Of a stretch of DNA of 64,000 nt, positions 10,931-22,170 are shown piece after piece. Source of the stretch: Caprella mutica (taxonomy: Eukaryota > Arthropoda > Malacostraca > Amphipoda > Caprellidae). The position numbers and the translations under genes were made by a program. Every line of letters begins with the position of its first letter. Within the stretch, counting starts at the first letter, position 1. The notes under the pieces were generated by a model that saw only the letters and a list, made by a program, of their open reading frames with translations, made no database searches and had not been told where the DNA came from. The stretch is from assembly GCA_947561585.1 (NCBI GenBank), contig CANNZV010002496.1, positions 31,809-95,808 of the forward strand, in the 5' to 3' direction.

Positions 10931-11222
10931 GTCTGTTTTTAGTCTGTGTCTGTTTTTAGTCTGTGTCTGTTTTTAGTCTGTGTCTGTTTTTAGTCTGTGT
11001 CTGTTTATAGTCTGTGTCTGTTTATAGTCTGTGTCTGTTTATAGTCTGTGTCTGTTTATAGTTTGTGTCTGTTTATAGTTTGTGTCTGTTTATAGTTTGT
11101 GTCTGTTTATAGTTTGTGTCTGTTTATAGTCTGTGTCTGTTTATAGTCTGTGTCTGTTTATAGTCTGTGTCTGTTTATAGTCTGTTTCTGTTTATAGTCT
11201 GTGTCTGTTTATAGTCTTTGGT
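10925..11222. repeat. 17-bp minisatellite
   Basis: About 17 units of gtctgtttatagtctgt (early units read gtctgtttttagtctgt). It begins where the 20-bp array ends and shares the gtctgttt core, so it probably arose from it. Variants (ttttta to tttata, tctgt to tttgt) occur in runs. Confidence 0.9.
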
Positions 11223-11639
11223 CTGTGTTTGTTGTAAGATTTTTCCAATGTGTTTCTCTAGTCTTAGAAAGTGTTTTATTATATCCACTTCTAAGCTACA
11301 CACTTATCTTACTTAATTATTACTTATCTAGATATAGCCTATCCTCTTATTTTCTTCTTTTCCAGTTCTAATTAATACATAAATAAATGATGAATTAATA
11401 AATGTGACAATCAAACAAGAGTTAATTTTTATCTATTTATTCCTATTGTACTCAGCTTATGTCTTGAGTAAGATTGGTCCGTAGTTTTGGTTCGAGTAGT
11501 TCTCGAGTGAGGTATCGCTGCAGTGATAATCTTTGGTACTTCCTTCGTGCGTAACAATCTGTTATCGCTATGTAGCCAAGATTGGTGTTTGCTGCGTCCG
11601 TATGCTAGGGCTGGAAATTGGAACTAAAGTATCCGTAGA

Positions 11640-11815
11640 TTTGTGAGTTCTCCGTAGGTTAAGTCGTGTTTCCGTAGACTAGAATGTGCTGGTCTCTCTA
11701 GACTAGCGTAGACTTGGAATTGACTGTCTCCGTAGACTTGGAATTGACTGTCTCCGTAGACTGGGAATGACTGTCTCCGTAGACTGGCTATGCGTCTCCC
11801 TAGACTGGCTCCACT
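11640..11815. repeat. imperfect 24-25-bp tandem repeat
   Basis: Several units built on gtctccgtagacttggaatt, decaying to shorter forms (cgtctccctagactggct). No coding sequence is evident. Confidence 0.7.
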
Positions 11816-12102
11816 AGCACTGTATCGGCACTCTTCACTCTGTTGTATCAGACTCGTTAATGTCGTTTAACCGGTAATAATCATCCTTACAATCGTGAGC
11901 GGAAACTAAACAAAGAGTAGCTAGGCCTAATTGTATTTAGCGCGTATGTTTCTAGAAGGAAACTAGAGTGTTGCCATAAGTTTAGAAATACCTTTGAATT
12001 CAATTGCGTTGTATTTTAATCAGCGAATTACGTTAGTGGTTGTAATTGATTATTAATAATTAGTTGTCGTTGATTAATTATGCAATAATCGGGTTGCAAC
12101 AC

Positions 12103-12150
12103 TGTCTTTGGTCTGTGTCTGTCTTTGGTTTGTGTCTGTCTTTGGTCTTT
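12103..12150. repeat. short 17-bp repeat outlier
   Basis: Nearly three copies of ctttggtctgtgtctgt, the same period as the 10925-11222 array 0.9 kb upstream. It is probably a separated remnant of it. Confidence 0.7.
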
Positions 12151-13690
12151 GAGCGAACTTATCTTATATATATTCCAGATACATTAGAGTACTCACTGAT
12201 TGTTCGTTTATAGATGATTATTGGTTTATATTAGTACAAGATCTCGGGGCTGTGTGGAGCATTAGTGGGGGAAAGCGTTAATACTTGGTAAGTAGACAAG
12301 TATAGGAGGGTAGGGTGATTACATCATATTCGTTAGTCTAAGCTTGCTCTTCTGATTTAATATTGTGGAGGGTGTAAATTGTTACCTGTGCTCTATTTGC
12401 AGTCACAACTCTGTGGTACTATTTACTTCTATAAATGTCATTCCTATATAATCATCAAGTGTAAATAAATTTTCCTATTTCCTATATAATCATTAAGTCT
12501 AAATAAATCTAAATACCTACTGATTCACTAAGGAGAATTGTGCGCTGTATAGATTTATTTTAATCATTGTCAAGTTTTAGCATTCCAACTTAAGATGTTT
12601 ATAGAGTTTAACTTTTTTATCTTATTTTGCAGCACCACATGATCTGCAACTTGTAAAAGTCAGGAATACAGTGCGTTTCAAGATATCGTTGTGTTTTTCT
12701 TTGCCACCAAAACCCCTAGCTCCCAGAAGTCAAACTTCGCCCCGAGCTTGTAGCTAACATTTATAACATGAAAGAATATATAAGAAATACAAAAATCAAA
12801 CCTTAAATCTACCCATTTCTTAAATTTAAACTGATGCTAAATTTCCCTATAAAATTTTTTTAAAACACTAGTGTCTTTATTTCTTGAATTTTTTGACTTC
12901 TTCGGTTCTAATTTTATATCCCTAATGTTGAGATTTATGATATTAATTATCACTGATGACCTTTCCACCTTTTTCCTTGTTCGTCCTTTTACACTAAAGG
13001 ACGATTTAGGTTTTTGATCTAGAGATTCAACAATGTCTGTTTTGTGCAACTGATTTTTCGTTACTGTACCTTAGTAGATTTTTTCTGGTTTCCCTGTTTA
13101 TCAAACTGTTTCTCTAATTGAACTGATTTACACCACTCAGTTTAATTGTTTTAATCACTTCACTTTTTGCTATAATATAATGTTTGTTTTTAGTCTAAGT
13201 ATTGCTTTAAAATAATGACTGAATCACAATGTCTGTTTGTCCGAACTTTCGTTCCTGTTATCAGATATGCTCTTCGTTTCAATCTTTATTACTCAATACG
13301 TCTCTAAAAAAATTATCACGTTATCACTAGTAAATTTTCTTCCACACCATATAGAAAACTTCATAGAAAACTAAACTAACTTCATGAAATCTTCCTTTTT
13401 ATTAAGAATTTAAAAGAATGATGTATTAATACACGTTTTATTTTTTCTATATATTAAACCACTTTAAATTAACAATACTATAATTTTTACATAACAATTT
13501 TAATCTATTTTTTAAGTTATATTAATTTTCGGATCTAGTAAAATGAATTTCAATTAGGAATTTTAACTTTCATAAATAAACTATATTAAAAGAATTTTAA
13601 ATAAACTACATTTTAAGAAATTTAAATAAACTATGTATCAAGAATTTAACAGTTAAATAAGGTGCAACTAAGAATTTTAACCGCAAATAA
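12151..13690. other. AT-rich non-coding stretch
   Basis: No gene or repeat I can support. A 70-residue Lys-rich minus-strand frame at 12837-13049 has no family features and no splice context. Confidence 0.5.
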
Positions 13691-13705
13691 CTAATAGAAA
13701 TTTTA

Positions 13706-13873
13706 ATGGAGTTAGTGACGCTCATTTGTAATTTGGAACAGCCACAACAAATTGAAAATATAGGTTTACAAAGGACTAAGGAATTGGTGGTGCAGACATT
13801 CAACAATCTGAACAAGCATGCCATCAGCAAATTAGCTTTCCATAACTCCAGCATCGCTCCAAGTTCTTCCTGA
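13706..13873 (+). CDS. possible short exon or ORF, product unknown
   Basis: A 55-codon frame (MELVTLICNLEQPQQIENIG..., ending HNSSIAPSSS) is open from 13691 and stops at TGA 13871-13873. Its composition (Gln, Asn, Glu, Leu) is more protein-like than the AT-rich surroundings. The upstream acceptor (ctaatag) is weak and no donor is obvious. The opposite strand is also open over 13606-13908, and I cannot exclude that strand as the coding one. No family is recognised. Confidence 0.2.
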   Translation: MELVTLICNLEQPQQIENIGLQRTKELVVQTFNNLNKHAISKLAFHNSSIAPSSS

Positions 13874-14454
13874 CGTCGGCCAATGTCCTTCCATGGGGTG
13901 TACTTCATGCTCCGGTCTCACCAATCTAGCCTATCATCTTCCCTTTACTATCCCAATTCAAAAGAGAACACATTTCATAGGGTGAAGTAGGTCAATTCCG
14001 TAGTGGATTTCAGGATTCCATTTTTCAATGATCGGGCATTTTATAGAGTGAATTATGGTAATTCCGGGTGGTTGTTCGCTGGATCAATTTATCCAATGGC
14101 TAATTATCCCTTTCTAGCTCAAAAATTAGTACCACTTAGTATTCACAATTTTTGACATCGCATGGCGGCAACAAAGCAACCTCGTGTTAGGTTTGTTTTT
14201 AAATCATGGATTAGACTGGACTGGACTGCCCTTTTCTGGAAAAACTTTATACAGAGCATGACAGTGATGCCGGAGAGCAAATTTCAAGGAGGTAGCATAA
14301 TCATAATCCGTGACAGATTTATAGCTAATAAATTATTTCTGCTAACTTTGTTCTAATTAATGAAACCTGCTCTCCGTTATAAATAAATGTATTAGAAAAT
14401 AAAGATTATATAGATTTGAATAAATATTTTCTACACACCATACTGGGTCACCAA

Positions 14455-14866
14455 TGTGATATTGGCCTTTCGGTCATATCTTATATCTATTTACTAAGAG
14501 TACTTTTCTACTTAGTACCTACTTGAACGTGAATAGCCTAGTCTTATTCTGTTTACTCAATTATTGTATTGGTATTAGGTTCTATACCCAAATACTCGCT
14601 CACTATACTATTACCTATGGATCTTTTCTTTTCTCTTAGATCTCTATCATAATAAGTTAAATATCAAAGGGTAATAGTAACTCAGAATATAGTTTCTACT
14701 TACTATACTTCAAACACCCTATACTGAACAGTGCATGGTTAACAACGTTAGCTGAGAGTGAATTGGTAAGATGTTTACCTCAAGACTATATGTAGCTGAC
14801 TGAGGAAACATATTCAGACCCCAATGATCTATAGGTGAGGACTGATGCGAAGCGTTCATCACAATT
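14455..14866. mobile_element. possible solo LTR
   Basis: The 412-bp block starts TGTGAT and ends ATCACA, inverted hexamers typical of LTR tips. I find no target duplication, primer site or internal region, so the assignment rests on the end motifs only. Confidence 0.2.
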
Positions 14867-15067
14867 CTTACAATTAAAAAATTAAACCAACGTAGTTAAC
14901 TTGCTCTCTAACTTTTCTTATCTATAATATATTATGTTATCTATAATTAAATAGACGAAAATAACTTAATGAAAAATTAAAATAAATAGCTGAAAAATTA
15001 GTAGAGTATGAACTCTTTCATGTGTAATGAGACTATACAAAACATAAAATGGAACATCACAATATTT

Positions 15068-15151
15068 TCACTTCAATGGCAACTCTCCAGTGTGAACTCT
15101 TTGATGACTTTTAAGATTAGATAACTGAGACCATGCATTATTATAATGATT
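15068..15151 (-). pseudogene. C2H2 zinc-finger relic
   Basis: The minus strand reads AWSQLSNLKSHQRVHTGELP followed by LK and a TGA. This matches the second half of a finger plus a decayed TGEKP linker from the gene at 16907-20641. The cysteine half is lost. It lies 1.8 kb beyond that gene's stop codon, so it may be a fragment left by tandem duplication. Confidence 0.7.
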
Positions 15152-15760
15152 TCACTAAAAGGGGAAGTTCAGTCAAAATCAAACTATCGCCCAATTGGTC
15201 CTAAATTGAGTCAGTATATTTATTTATGTAACATTAGAATGTTCGTTAATTTTTAGAAATGTTTATATAAAAAGTGGGTCTAGGTCAATTGATCCCCATA
15301 CCATTTGATTCCCGGTCAATTGATTCCCATTTATATTTTCTCATTTTCTGTTTATAAACCTATTATTCATTTATTATATGTGAATATATTAATAATTATA
15401 TAATAGAAATATGCACCTTACAGTCGATGAAGTTTTTTAAAGAAACTAAGTAATAAGGGTAAGGACAGCTAACAAGAAAGCAAATATGTTTTTATTCAAT
15501 ATACAGGTAAACACATAGTAAATATATAGAGAAGTATGCTAAGTTCCGAATTCATTGACGGTGAACTTGATCCATTCTTTTGAAACGATGTAAACAAATG
15601 GCGTCAAATATTAAAAGTATTAGTAGTTGAATATTATAAGTGTTTCAGAGTTATTATAAACCTGATAAGAACACAATTTCATTTAAGTTAATTTCCATAA
15701 TAATGTACAATTGAATGAATAATAGAACATTTTTTATTTAAAAACAAGTAGAAACAACTC

Positions 15761-15776
15761 TGTGTGACGTCACACA
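15761..15776. promoter_or_regulatory. 16-bp perfect palindrome with CRE core
   Basis: tgtgtgacgtcacaca is self-complementary over all 16 bases and contains TGACGTCA, the CREB/ATF site. It lies inside the inverted-repeat segment 15290-16463. No promoter or gene is evident beside it, so any role is inference. Confidence 0.35.
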
Positions 15777-15954
15777 CTGAGTTTTTTCGGATGTTCCAAT
15801 ATTGTACTTGGTTGACTCTATTTATTTACTATGGGTATACCCCACTCTTATTATAACTAGCACATATGACTAATCAAATAAATCAAGAGCATGTCTCATA
15901 ATTATTTCTCCTGATATAGCTAGGACCTAATTGAGGACTAACTTTTGACAATTT

Positions 15955-16130
15955 TTTTGGTGTTTTCAGTTATGCTTTTTTGCCGTAACTATAACAATTA
16001 TTATCATCATGCAAGTGGGAAAGATCAAAAATAATTTAATGGTAAATATACTTAATCTATCCCACCTATGCATGATCATAATGTTTGTAATAGTTAAGGA
16101 AAAGCAGCTTAACTGAAAGTTAGGTATATT
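15955..16130. repeat. imperfect long hairpin
   Basis: The left arm (gccgtaactataacaatta ... catgcaagtggga) pairs with the right arm (tcccacctatgcatgatcat ... gtaatagttaagg) around a loop of about 35 bases. Mismatches and bulges are scattered. It could be a small MITE or a hairpin transcript; nothing in the sequence decides between them. Confidence 0.45.
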
Positions 16131-16806
16131 AATTTAAATTGCGAAGTCAATATACGTAACTTTAACTTGCAAGAGTTGGTTAATATTTTTCTGACTAGTT
16201 GTGAATGTAAATTATTTGTAAATAGAAATAATTAATTTGTTACGATAATAAGTTCTAGCTGTTTGAATTCGGTTATTTTTTTCATTATATATAAAATTTA
16301 TTATATAAATTTATTATACATCAAATTGTTTCTCAAGTTTTATTTATTATTTGAATAGTAAATGGCAATTTTTAAATAGAAATAAAAATCGTGATAAATT
16401 ATAGTATGCTAAATATATGAGCAAACAAAAAATATGACTGGGAATCAAATGGTATGGGGATCAAAAAGTATATTGTAAATAAATGGCGCCACTGCAGAGG
16501 GTTTGGTACTAAATATTTGGTACGTACATATGTACGCTATATGTTTTGTGAACAAATGATAACCAGACTAGAATCTGCCATAATGGTGAAAAGAATTTGC
16601 GAGATAGAAAACTGTCCTTCCAGACAATTATATATATTGATAAAGTGCGAACCTGAACGATAACTTGAGTTAGATAGAAACTTCTCTAAGTTGTATTGTT
16701 TACAAATTATCAGCTATATTATGAGAACAAAGAGTATAAAGTGGTGGCACCATCCATAGGAGGGTCCCCGACACTTAATAGATTTCATAAATTATGATAT
16801 ATATAG

Positions 16807-16812
16807 TTTATT
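16807..16812 (-). terminator. polyadenylation signal AATAAA
   Basis: On the minus strand AATAAA lies 95 bp beyond the stop codon of the zinc-finger gene (16907-16909). It is the nearest such signal downstream. Confidence 0.4.
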
Positions 16813-16906
16813 TAGTTTTTTTTTCAACCGTATAATTCTAAAAAGGTTTCAACATTAGTATTATGAGAACAAAAAATGACTGAACTCCCCCTTTAAATGG
16901 ATCTAT

Positions 16907-19900
16907 TCAAGGGTGAATTTTTTGATGTCTACTGCGAAGATATGAACTAGAAAATTCCATATCACAAAATTTGCACTTGAATGGCTTCTCACCAGTGTGA
17001 ATTCTTTGATGAATACTGAGAACAGATGACCGAGAGAATGCCTTATCACAATAACTGCATTTGAATGGCTTCTCACCAGTGTGAATTCTTTGATGACTAT
17101 TGAGAGTATAAGACTCAGAGAAAGCTTTATCACAATAACTGCATTTGAATGGTTTTTCACCAGTGTGAATTCTTTGATGAATATTGCGAACAGATGACCA
17201 AGAGAATGCTTCATCACAGTAATTGCATTTGAATGGCTTCTCACCAGTGTGAATTCTTTGATGAATATTGAGAGCAGATGACCGAGAGAATGCTTTGTCA
17301 CAATAACTGCATTTGAAAGGTTTCTCACCAGTGTGAAGTCTTTGATGACTATTGAGAGTAGATAAATGAGAGAATGCCTTATCACAATAACTGCATTTGA
17401 ATGGCTTCTCACCAGTGTGAATTCTTTGATGAATATTGAGAGTAGATGACTCATAGAATGCCTTATCACAATAACTGCATTTGAATGGCTTCTCACCAGT
17501 GTGAATTCTTTGATGAATATTGAGAGTAGATGACTCATAGAATGCCTTATCACAATAACTGCATTTGAATGGCTTCTCTCCAGTGTGAATTCTTTGATGA
17601 CTATTGAGATGAGATGACTGAAAGAATGCTTTATCACAATAACTGCATTTGAATGGCTTCTCACCAGAGTGAATTCTTTGATGACTATTGAGATTAGATG
17701 ACTGAAAGAATGCTTTATCACAATAACTGCATTTGAATGGCTTCTCACCAGTGTGAATTCTTTGATGAATATTGAGAGCAGATGACTGAGAAAATGCTTT
17801 ATCACAATAACTGCATTTGAATGGCTTCTCACCAGAGTGAATTCTTTGATGACTATTGAGATTAGATGACTGAAAGAATGCTTTATCACAATAACTGCAT
17901 TTGAATGGCTTCTCACCAGAGTGAATTCTTTGATGTCTATTGAGAACAGATGACTGAGAAAATGCTTTATCACAGCTATTGCATTTGAATGGCTTCTCAC
18001 CGGTGTGAATTCTTTGATGGCTATTGAGAGGAGATGAATTAGAGAATGCCTTATCACAAAAACTGCATTTGAATGGCTTCTCACCAGTGTGAATTCTTTG
18101 ATGTCTATTGAGAACAAATGACCGAGAGAATGCCTTATCACAATTTTTGCATTTGAATGGCTTTTCACATATTTCAAGGTTAATTTTCTTCTTAGGACTA
18201 TTATCATGGCCAAAGATTTCATTAGAAAATGATCCATAATCTTCTGTATTCAATGAATATTTATCATTCATTTTTCCTTCGAGTGTTTGATTCTTCTCAG
18301 AATTAGTTTCACTTCTGTTCTCATAATCAATATTTTCATGTTTGATAGTTATATCATCATCAGAAACTTCATTCTTAACATCATTATAGAATTTATTATG
18401 AGGGTTAAGTTCCTCTTGGTCTACTCCCTTTCCTAGAGGATCAACATCCACAGCTTGACGCAAGAGATCTGCAATATCTGGTTTGATGTCTTCCTCTTCC
18501 ACCAAGTAGATCACATTGGATGAGTCAGCAATAATTCCCTCTCCATCAGGTATTGCAGGACCTTCACCTACAGACTCCATCTGAAACAATTGATTTATTA
18601 GATATTCAAGTTAATTTAGTCTGTCAATCAGTTTTCAAAAACTACTGACTGTTTTATGACTTACGAAATAAAATTTATTCACTATTAGGGGTAGTTCATT
18701 ATTCAGAATTCTAGATTCATCATAGAGGAGATCTACTGTATAATAATGAGAATGAAAAGTAATTAGAAAATACCTTGAAGGAGAAGTTAGATAAAAACAT
18801 AGATGAGATGAAAATATCAATGAAAACAGCACTAAGAAATATCTAAGGAAAAATAAAATAAAGTAGCTAAATGAAAAGATAACAGTCAATGAATCCAATG
18901 AGTTTACTTTAATAAAATGACATCTAATAATTTTTGAAATAATATAACTATGTAATCAGAACTAATAAACTAGCTAGCTACAACGATATAGTCAGTGGCA
19001 ATAAGTGGAATTTATTTACTAAGAATGAGAGCCACAATAGAATAAAAACTTGGTCATCATTTCCTAGCATATAAACATTTTTATAATTGCACAGCTTCTT
19101 TCCCCTCAATATTACTCATTTGATTTATCATAATGAATATTTATTCATTTAAGTATTTAATATTCCTTTTTATCATATAGTCTTGAGTAGTCAGGGAAAT
19201 TGGCCAACCCTCCTACAATATAAATTAATAATAAATCATCTCAAAGAATAAAATAAATTTGAAAATAGGATACTTTTATTACATAGATGTATATGTAATT
19301 TCAGACTTGGAGTGAATATAAATTTTATATCCCAAGTAATTGAGAGAGGGAATCTTAGTACATTAAATGGGGAAAATTATAAATCGTGGAGAGTGGGAAA
19401 TAGGTGAGGATTTCTAATTAATTCCTCACATTAGGTTACAATACTAATTAAAAACAAAATAATTTGAATTTTGGAAAGTTAAAACTCTGTAGAGTTCTTC
19501 TCAAAAAGTATTTATACATACAACTTTATTTCACTAACAATACAAAATATAAATCTTCAAATATTAACTCAGGAAGATAAAATATGATTTTATTTTATTT
19601 AATTAATTGTAGCTTTAAAAGTGTCTATTGTCAAAATGGATAATTATAGAGACTAATTGAGATAACAGAAGAAATGCATAATTTAATCTAACAGAAAGTC
19701 TTACACTACTCTTACACCATGTCATTGACATCATGAGGAAATAAATACAAAGGACTGAGAAGAAGTAGTTAGGCAGGAATGCATATCTTAGTGCAGGTTT
19801 AAAGGTGTGAACTATGGATTCAAGAAAAATATCAATAATCTGGCCACTGTAGTTTGCCAAATATGGCAAAATGTTCATAGAGATATTCTTTACTGTCCAT

Positions 19901-20641
19901 GGCAAACAATATGTTTGAATAAAGAATAATCTGAAAGTACAGAACAAAAGAACAAAGTAACTGATAGCTACAGTATTATTGTAGAAAGCTTCTATTTGGC
20001 TTCAATGCATAAGAAACATATGCTAGATATTCTTATAAGGAAATTAAAATTGCATATACTTTGCATTTCATATATGTAGAGAAAAAGATGTTCTATATCC
20101 TTGAGACTGGCAGAATGTTTGTCAAAAATAATGTATATAGCTCCCTTTATAAAGGAATTATTTACTTATCTTCTGTAATTAGAAGGAAATAAATGTAGAA
20201 GGAAATGTTTAAGAGAAAATGACGTCTCATATCCTGGAGACTAGTCAATGTATGAATAAGAAATAATTCAGGATTGAATATACTTCACTTGAAGTAAAAG
20301 TTATTATTAGCTTGAAGAAATATAACAGTAATTAATGAAAATGGTGCTAGGACAATTGCCTCTCTATTGATCCGACTTCTTAAGTTGAAATAAAGAAAAA
20401 TATAACAAAAACGTCAGATTCAGATTAGTTTTTAAGATTAAAGGGCCAACAAAAATGTACATTCATCATAGGTATCTGAACATTAAGTCCTCATCTATTT
20501 ATTTAATTCAACTCTTCTTATTCCAGAAAAATAACTCAATAAAAATAATAATATGTTTCAGAATTAAAAGATCAAAAGCTGTATAATGAAGCCAAAAGAT
20601 AATATATATCTTTATCATTTAAGACTCACCCTTGGAAACAT
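16907..20641 (-). CDS. C2H2 zinc-finger protein, 15 fingers (two coding exons)
   Basis: The large exon (16907-18580) encodes about 140 residues of acidic, unfamiliar sequence (MESVGEGPAIPDGEG...) and then 15 consecutive C2H2 fingers of 28 residues, each C-x2-C-x12-H-x3-H, joined by TGEKPF or SGEKPF linkers. DNA-contact positions differ between fingers (for example RSFVLNR, QSSNLNS, ESSTLNI), while fingers 8 and 9 are identical, a sign of recent duplication. The minus-strand ATG at 18580 directly follows a strong acceptor (caattgtttcag). An upstream exon (20630-20722, acceptor atttctag, donor gtgagt) adds an in-frame ATG at 20641 (MFPR) that joins in phase; a stop lies upstream of it. The product should be a nuclear sequence-specific DNA-binding regulator. 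There is no visible ZAD or KRAB domain. Confidence 0.85.
19718..19930 (-). CDS. possible isolated exon, hydrophobic product
   Basis: A minus-strand open frame follows a good acceptor (ttttgttctgtactttcag) and reaches a possible donor (gtgtaag). The 71 residues are hydrophobic and aromatic (YAFLPNYFFSVLCIYFLMM), compatible with a membrane segment. It lies inside the zinc-finger gene's intron on the same strand but in an incompatible phase. Part of it matches the dispersed repeat at 762/7626, which weakens the case for a real exon. Confidence 0.18.
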
Positions 20642-20722
20642 GAATGCCAACTGTTTGTTCTTACTAATTTCAGTCCAATTACATGAATCAAGATGTAGAT
20701 AACTTAGAATCTTTCAAAACTC
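20630..20722 (-). other. upstream exon of the zinc-finger gene
   Basis: On the minus strand the block is bounded by ttatatttctag and gtgagt and contains an in-frame ATG four codons before its end. A further donor (cagtg then gtaagt, exon end at 20996) suggests another non-coding exon upstream. This gives a 2.05-kb intron between 20629 and 18581. Confidence 0.5.
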
Positions 20723-21172
20723 CTAGAAATATAAGAAAGAAAGTTAATTTTCATAATACAGAAGTCATGCTAAAATAAATTTCAATGCCATGTTTTGTCT
20801 AGAAAAATCCAAAGCACCCAATTATATTATTGCGCTGAGATGGCCAAAAGTCCTCTCCATATAAGAGCATCATAATAAAATAGGCAGGTGAAACAAGCTT
20901 AATTGAAAAAGATGGAGAATGGGGAACCAACCATTTTAGCATTTACAGATGCTAAATGTGGCCAAACTAAGTATTAATGAACAATCAAGACTTACCACTG
21001 TATCAGTGAATTAAAATAAATCCATTAGCAATTAATGAAATTATTTTAATTAAACTTTTTGTTAACAAAATTCCAATTTTGAAAAATCCATAATAAATTT
21101 TCCTGTAGCTACTGTATATGATTAAAAAATTGGTAAATGCAATATAGCCACCCATCTAACCAAAAGCTGTTT
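20723..21172. other. AT-rich stretch upstream of the zinc-finger gene
   Basis: Contains only the possible exon end at 20996. No promoter motif can be singled out. Confidence 0.4.
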
Positions 21173-21420
21173 GTCCCACGTCTTAAAACGTCTGATACCC
21201 CTCGCTATAGAGGGATTTAAGATGTGGGGTGGGGGAAATAAGATGTCTAACCCTCTTTGTTTACACAGTGGTCCCCCTCTGCAAGACGCATGGTATCACG
21301 TCTAGTAAGTTTCTGACAGAGAGGGACATACTTATGTCCCACAACTTACCTCACTCCATTTTCAAGACATGGGACAGAGTGTAAATGTCCCACGCTATAG
21401 AGGGATTCAAGATGTGGGAT
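21173..21420. mobile_element. MITE with tcccacgtctt termini
   Basis: A 248-bp block starting gtcccacgtcttaaa and ending ttcaagatgtgggat, which are imperfect reverse complements. The interior repeats cgctatagagggatt twice (near 21203 and 21393). There is no coding sequence. The superfamily is unclear because no target duplication stands out. Confidence 0.55.
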
Positions 21421-22170
21421 AGTGTGAACGTGAATGTAAATATGTATAACAAATAAAAATATCTTGCTAATTTTATTGTCATTTCTTACCTAATTGCATA
21501 TGGTAGAGATTATTTCATTATCAATGAGAAAATGCAAGCTAAATATAAAGTTAACCAATAGCGTCAGACCGGGTGGCTTGGCACATTTTCGGCATACTTC
21601 GATTTTATGAAAAACTGGAGAAGTCAGCAATCTGATTTTTTGTGTGCAGATAGATGACGGGTAGACCTAGGTGCACACTAAAGTTCCAACTCTTTTAAAA
21701 TCAATAGAATAAAAGTTATCATCGAAAAACTGTGCGCAAAGATCGTGGGGGAAAACCGGGTGAATTTTACGCACTTACTGGGTGTTTTTGCGCACCGGAC
21801 TATCTATCATCATAGTCTGAGCCCTCAATCTATCCTGTGTATATTTCTTCTAAAAACTTTAAAATAAGGAGCATGTATACTTGTAGTAATAAAATCTTCA
21901 GACCGGTTTGTTATTTGAAGTTAATTATTGTACGTCTTTGGAATAAAACAGCATAATTGTATATTTCCCTTCTGCTCAAATGTTTGTGGTTCTAGAATGG
22001 TTGTTTGACAATATTTGTCCTGGTACGTTAGGTTGTGAAACAATGCGAAGGCTAAACACTGTTTTTTATTTTGTAATTTATAGTTTGTAATCTTGGCATT
22101 GACATAACAAATGTGAATATATCTGGAAAGTACACAAACAATATAGAAGACTAGAAGTTACAGATAAATA
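21421..22170. other. non-coding stretch
   Basis: Mixed-composition DNA (the part at 21560-21800 is less AT-rich) without a long open frame or inverted repeat. Confidence 0.5.

Larger units (their letters stand above)
15290..16463. mobile_element. 1.17-kb segment with perfect 24-bp inverted ends
   Basis: Positions 15290-15313 and 16440-16463 are exact reverse complements over 24 bp (core gatccccataccatttgatt). A second gattccc word lies inside the left end. No transposase frame is present and no target duplication is visible at the edges. Inside lie a CRE palindrome (15761-15776) and a long imperfect hairpin (about 15955-16130). Probably a non-autonomous DNA transposon of unknown superfamily. 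Confidence 0.6.

Noticed and set aside
8861..11222. CRISPR-like regular repeats
   Set aside because: Repeats are directly adjacent with no unique spacers, and the genome is eukaryotic. These are minisatellites.
14162..14356. Plus-strand frame starting MAATKQPRVRFVFK
   Set aside because: The start context is good and a donor-like site (gttaggtttgt) follows, but no second exon or family could be found. Too little to call.
16903..18237. Second minus-strand frame of 444 codons in the zinc-finger gene
   Set aside because: It is out of frame with the C2H2 array. It has a 28-residue periodicity inherited from the fingers and no finger motifs.
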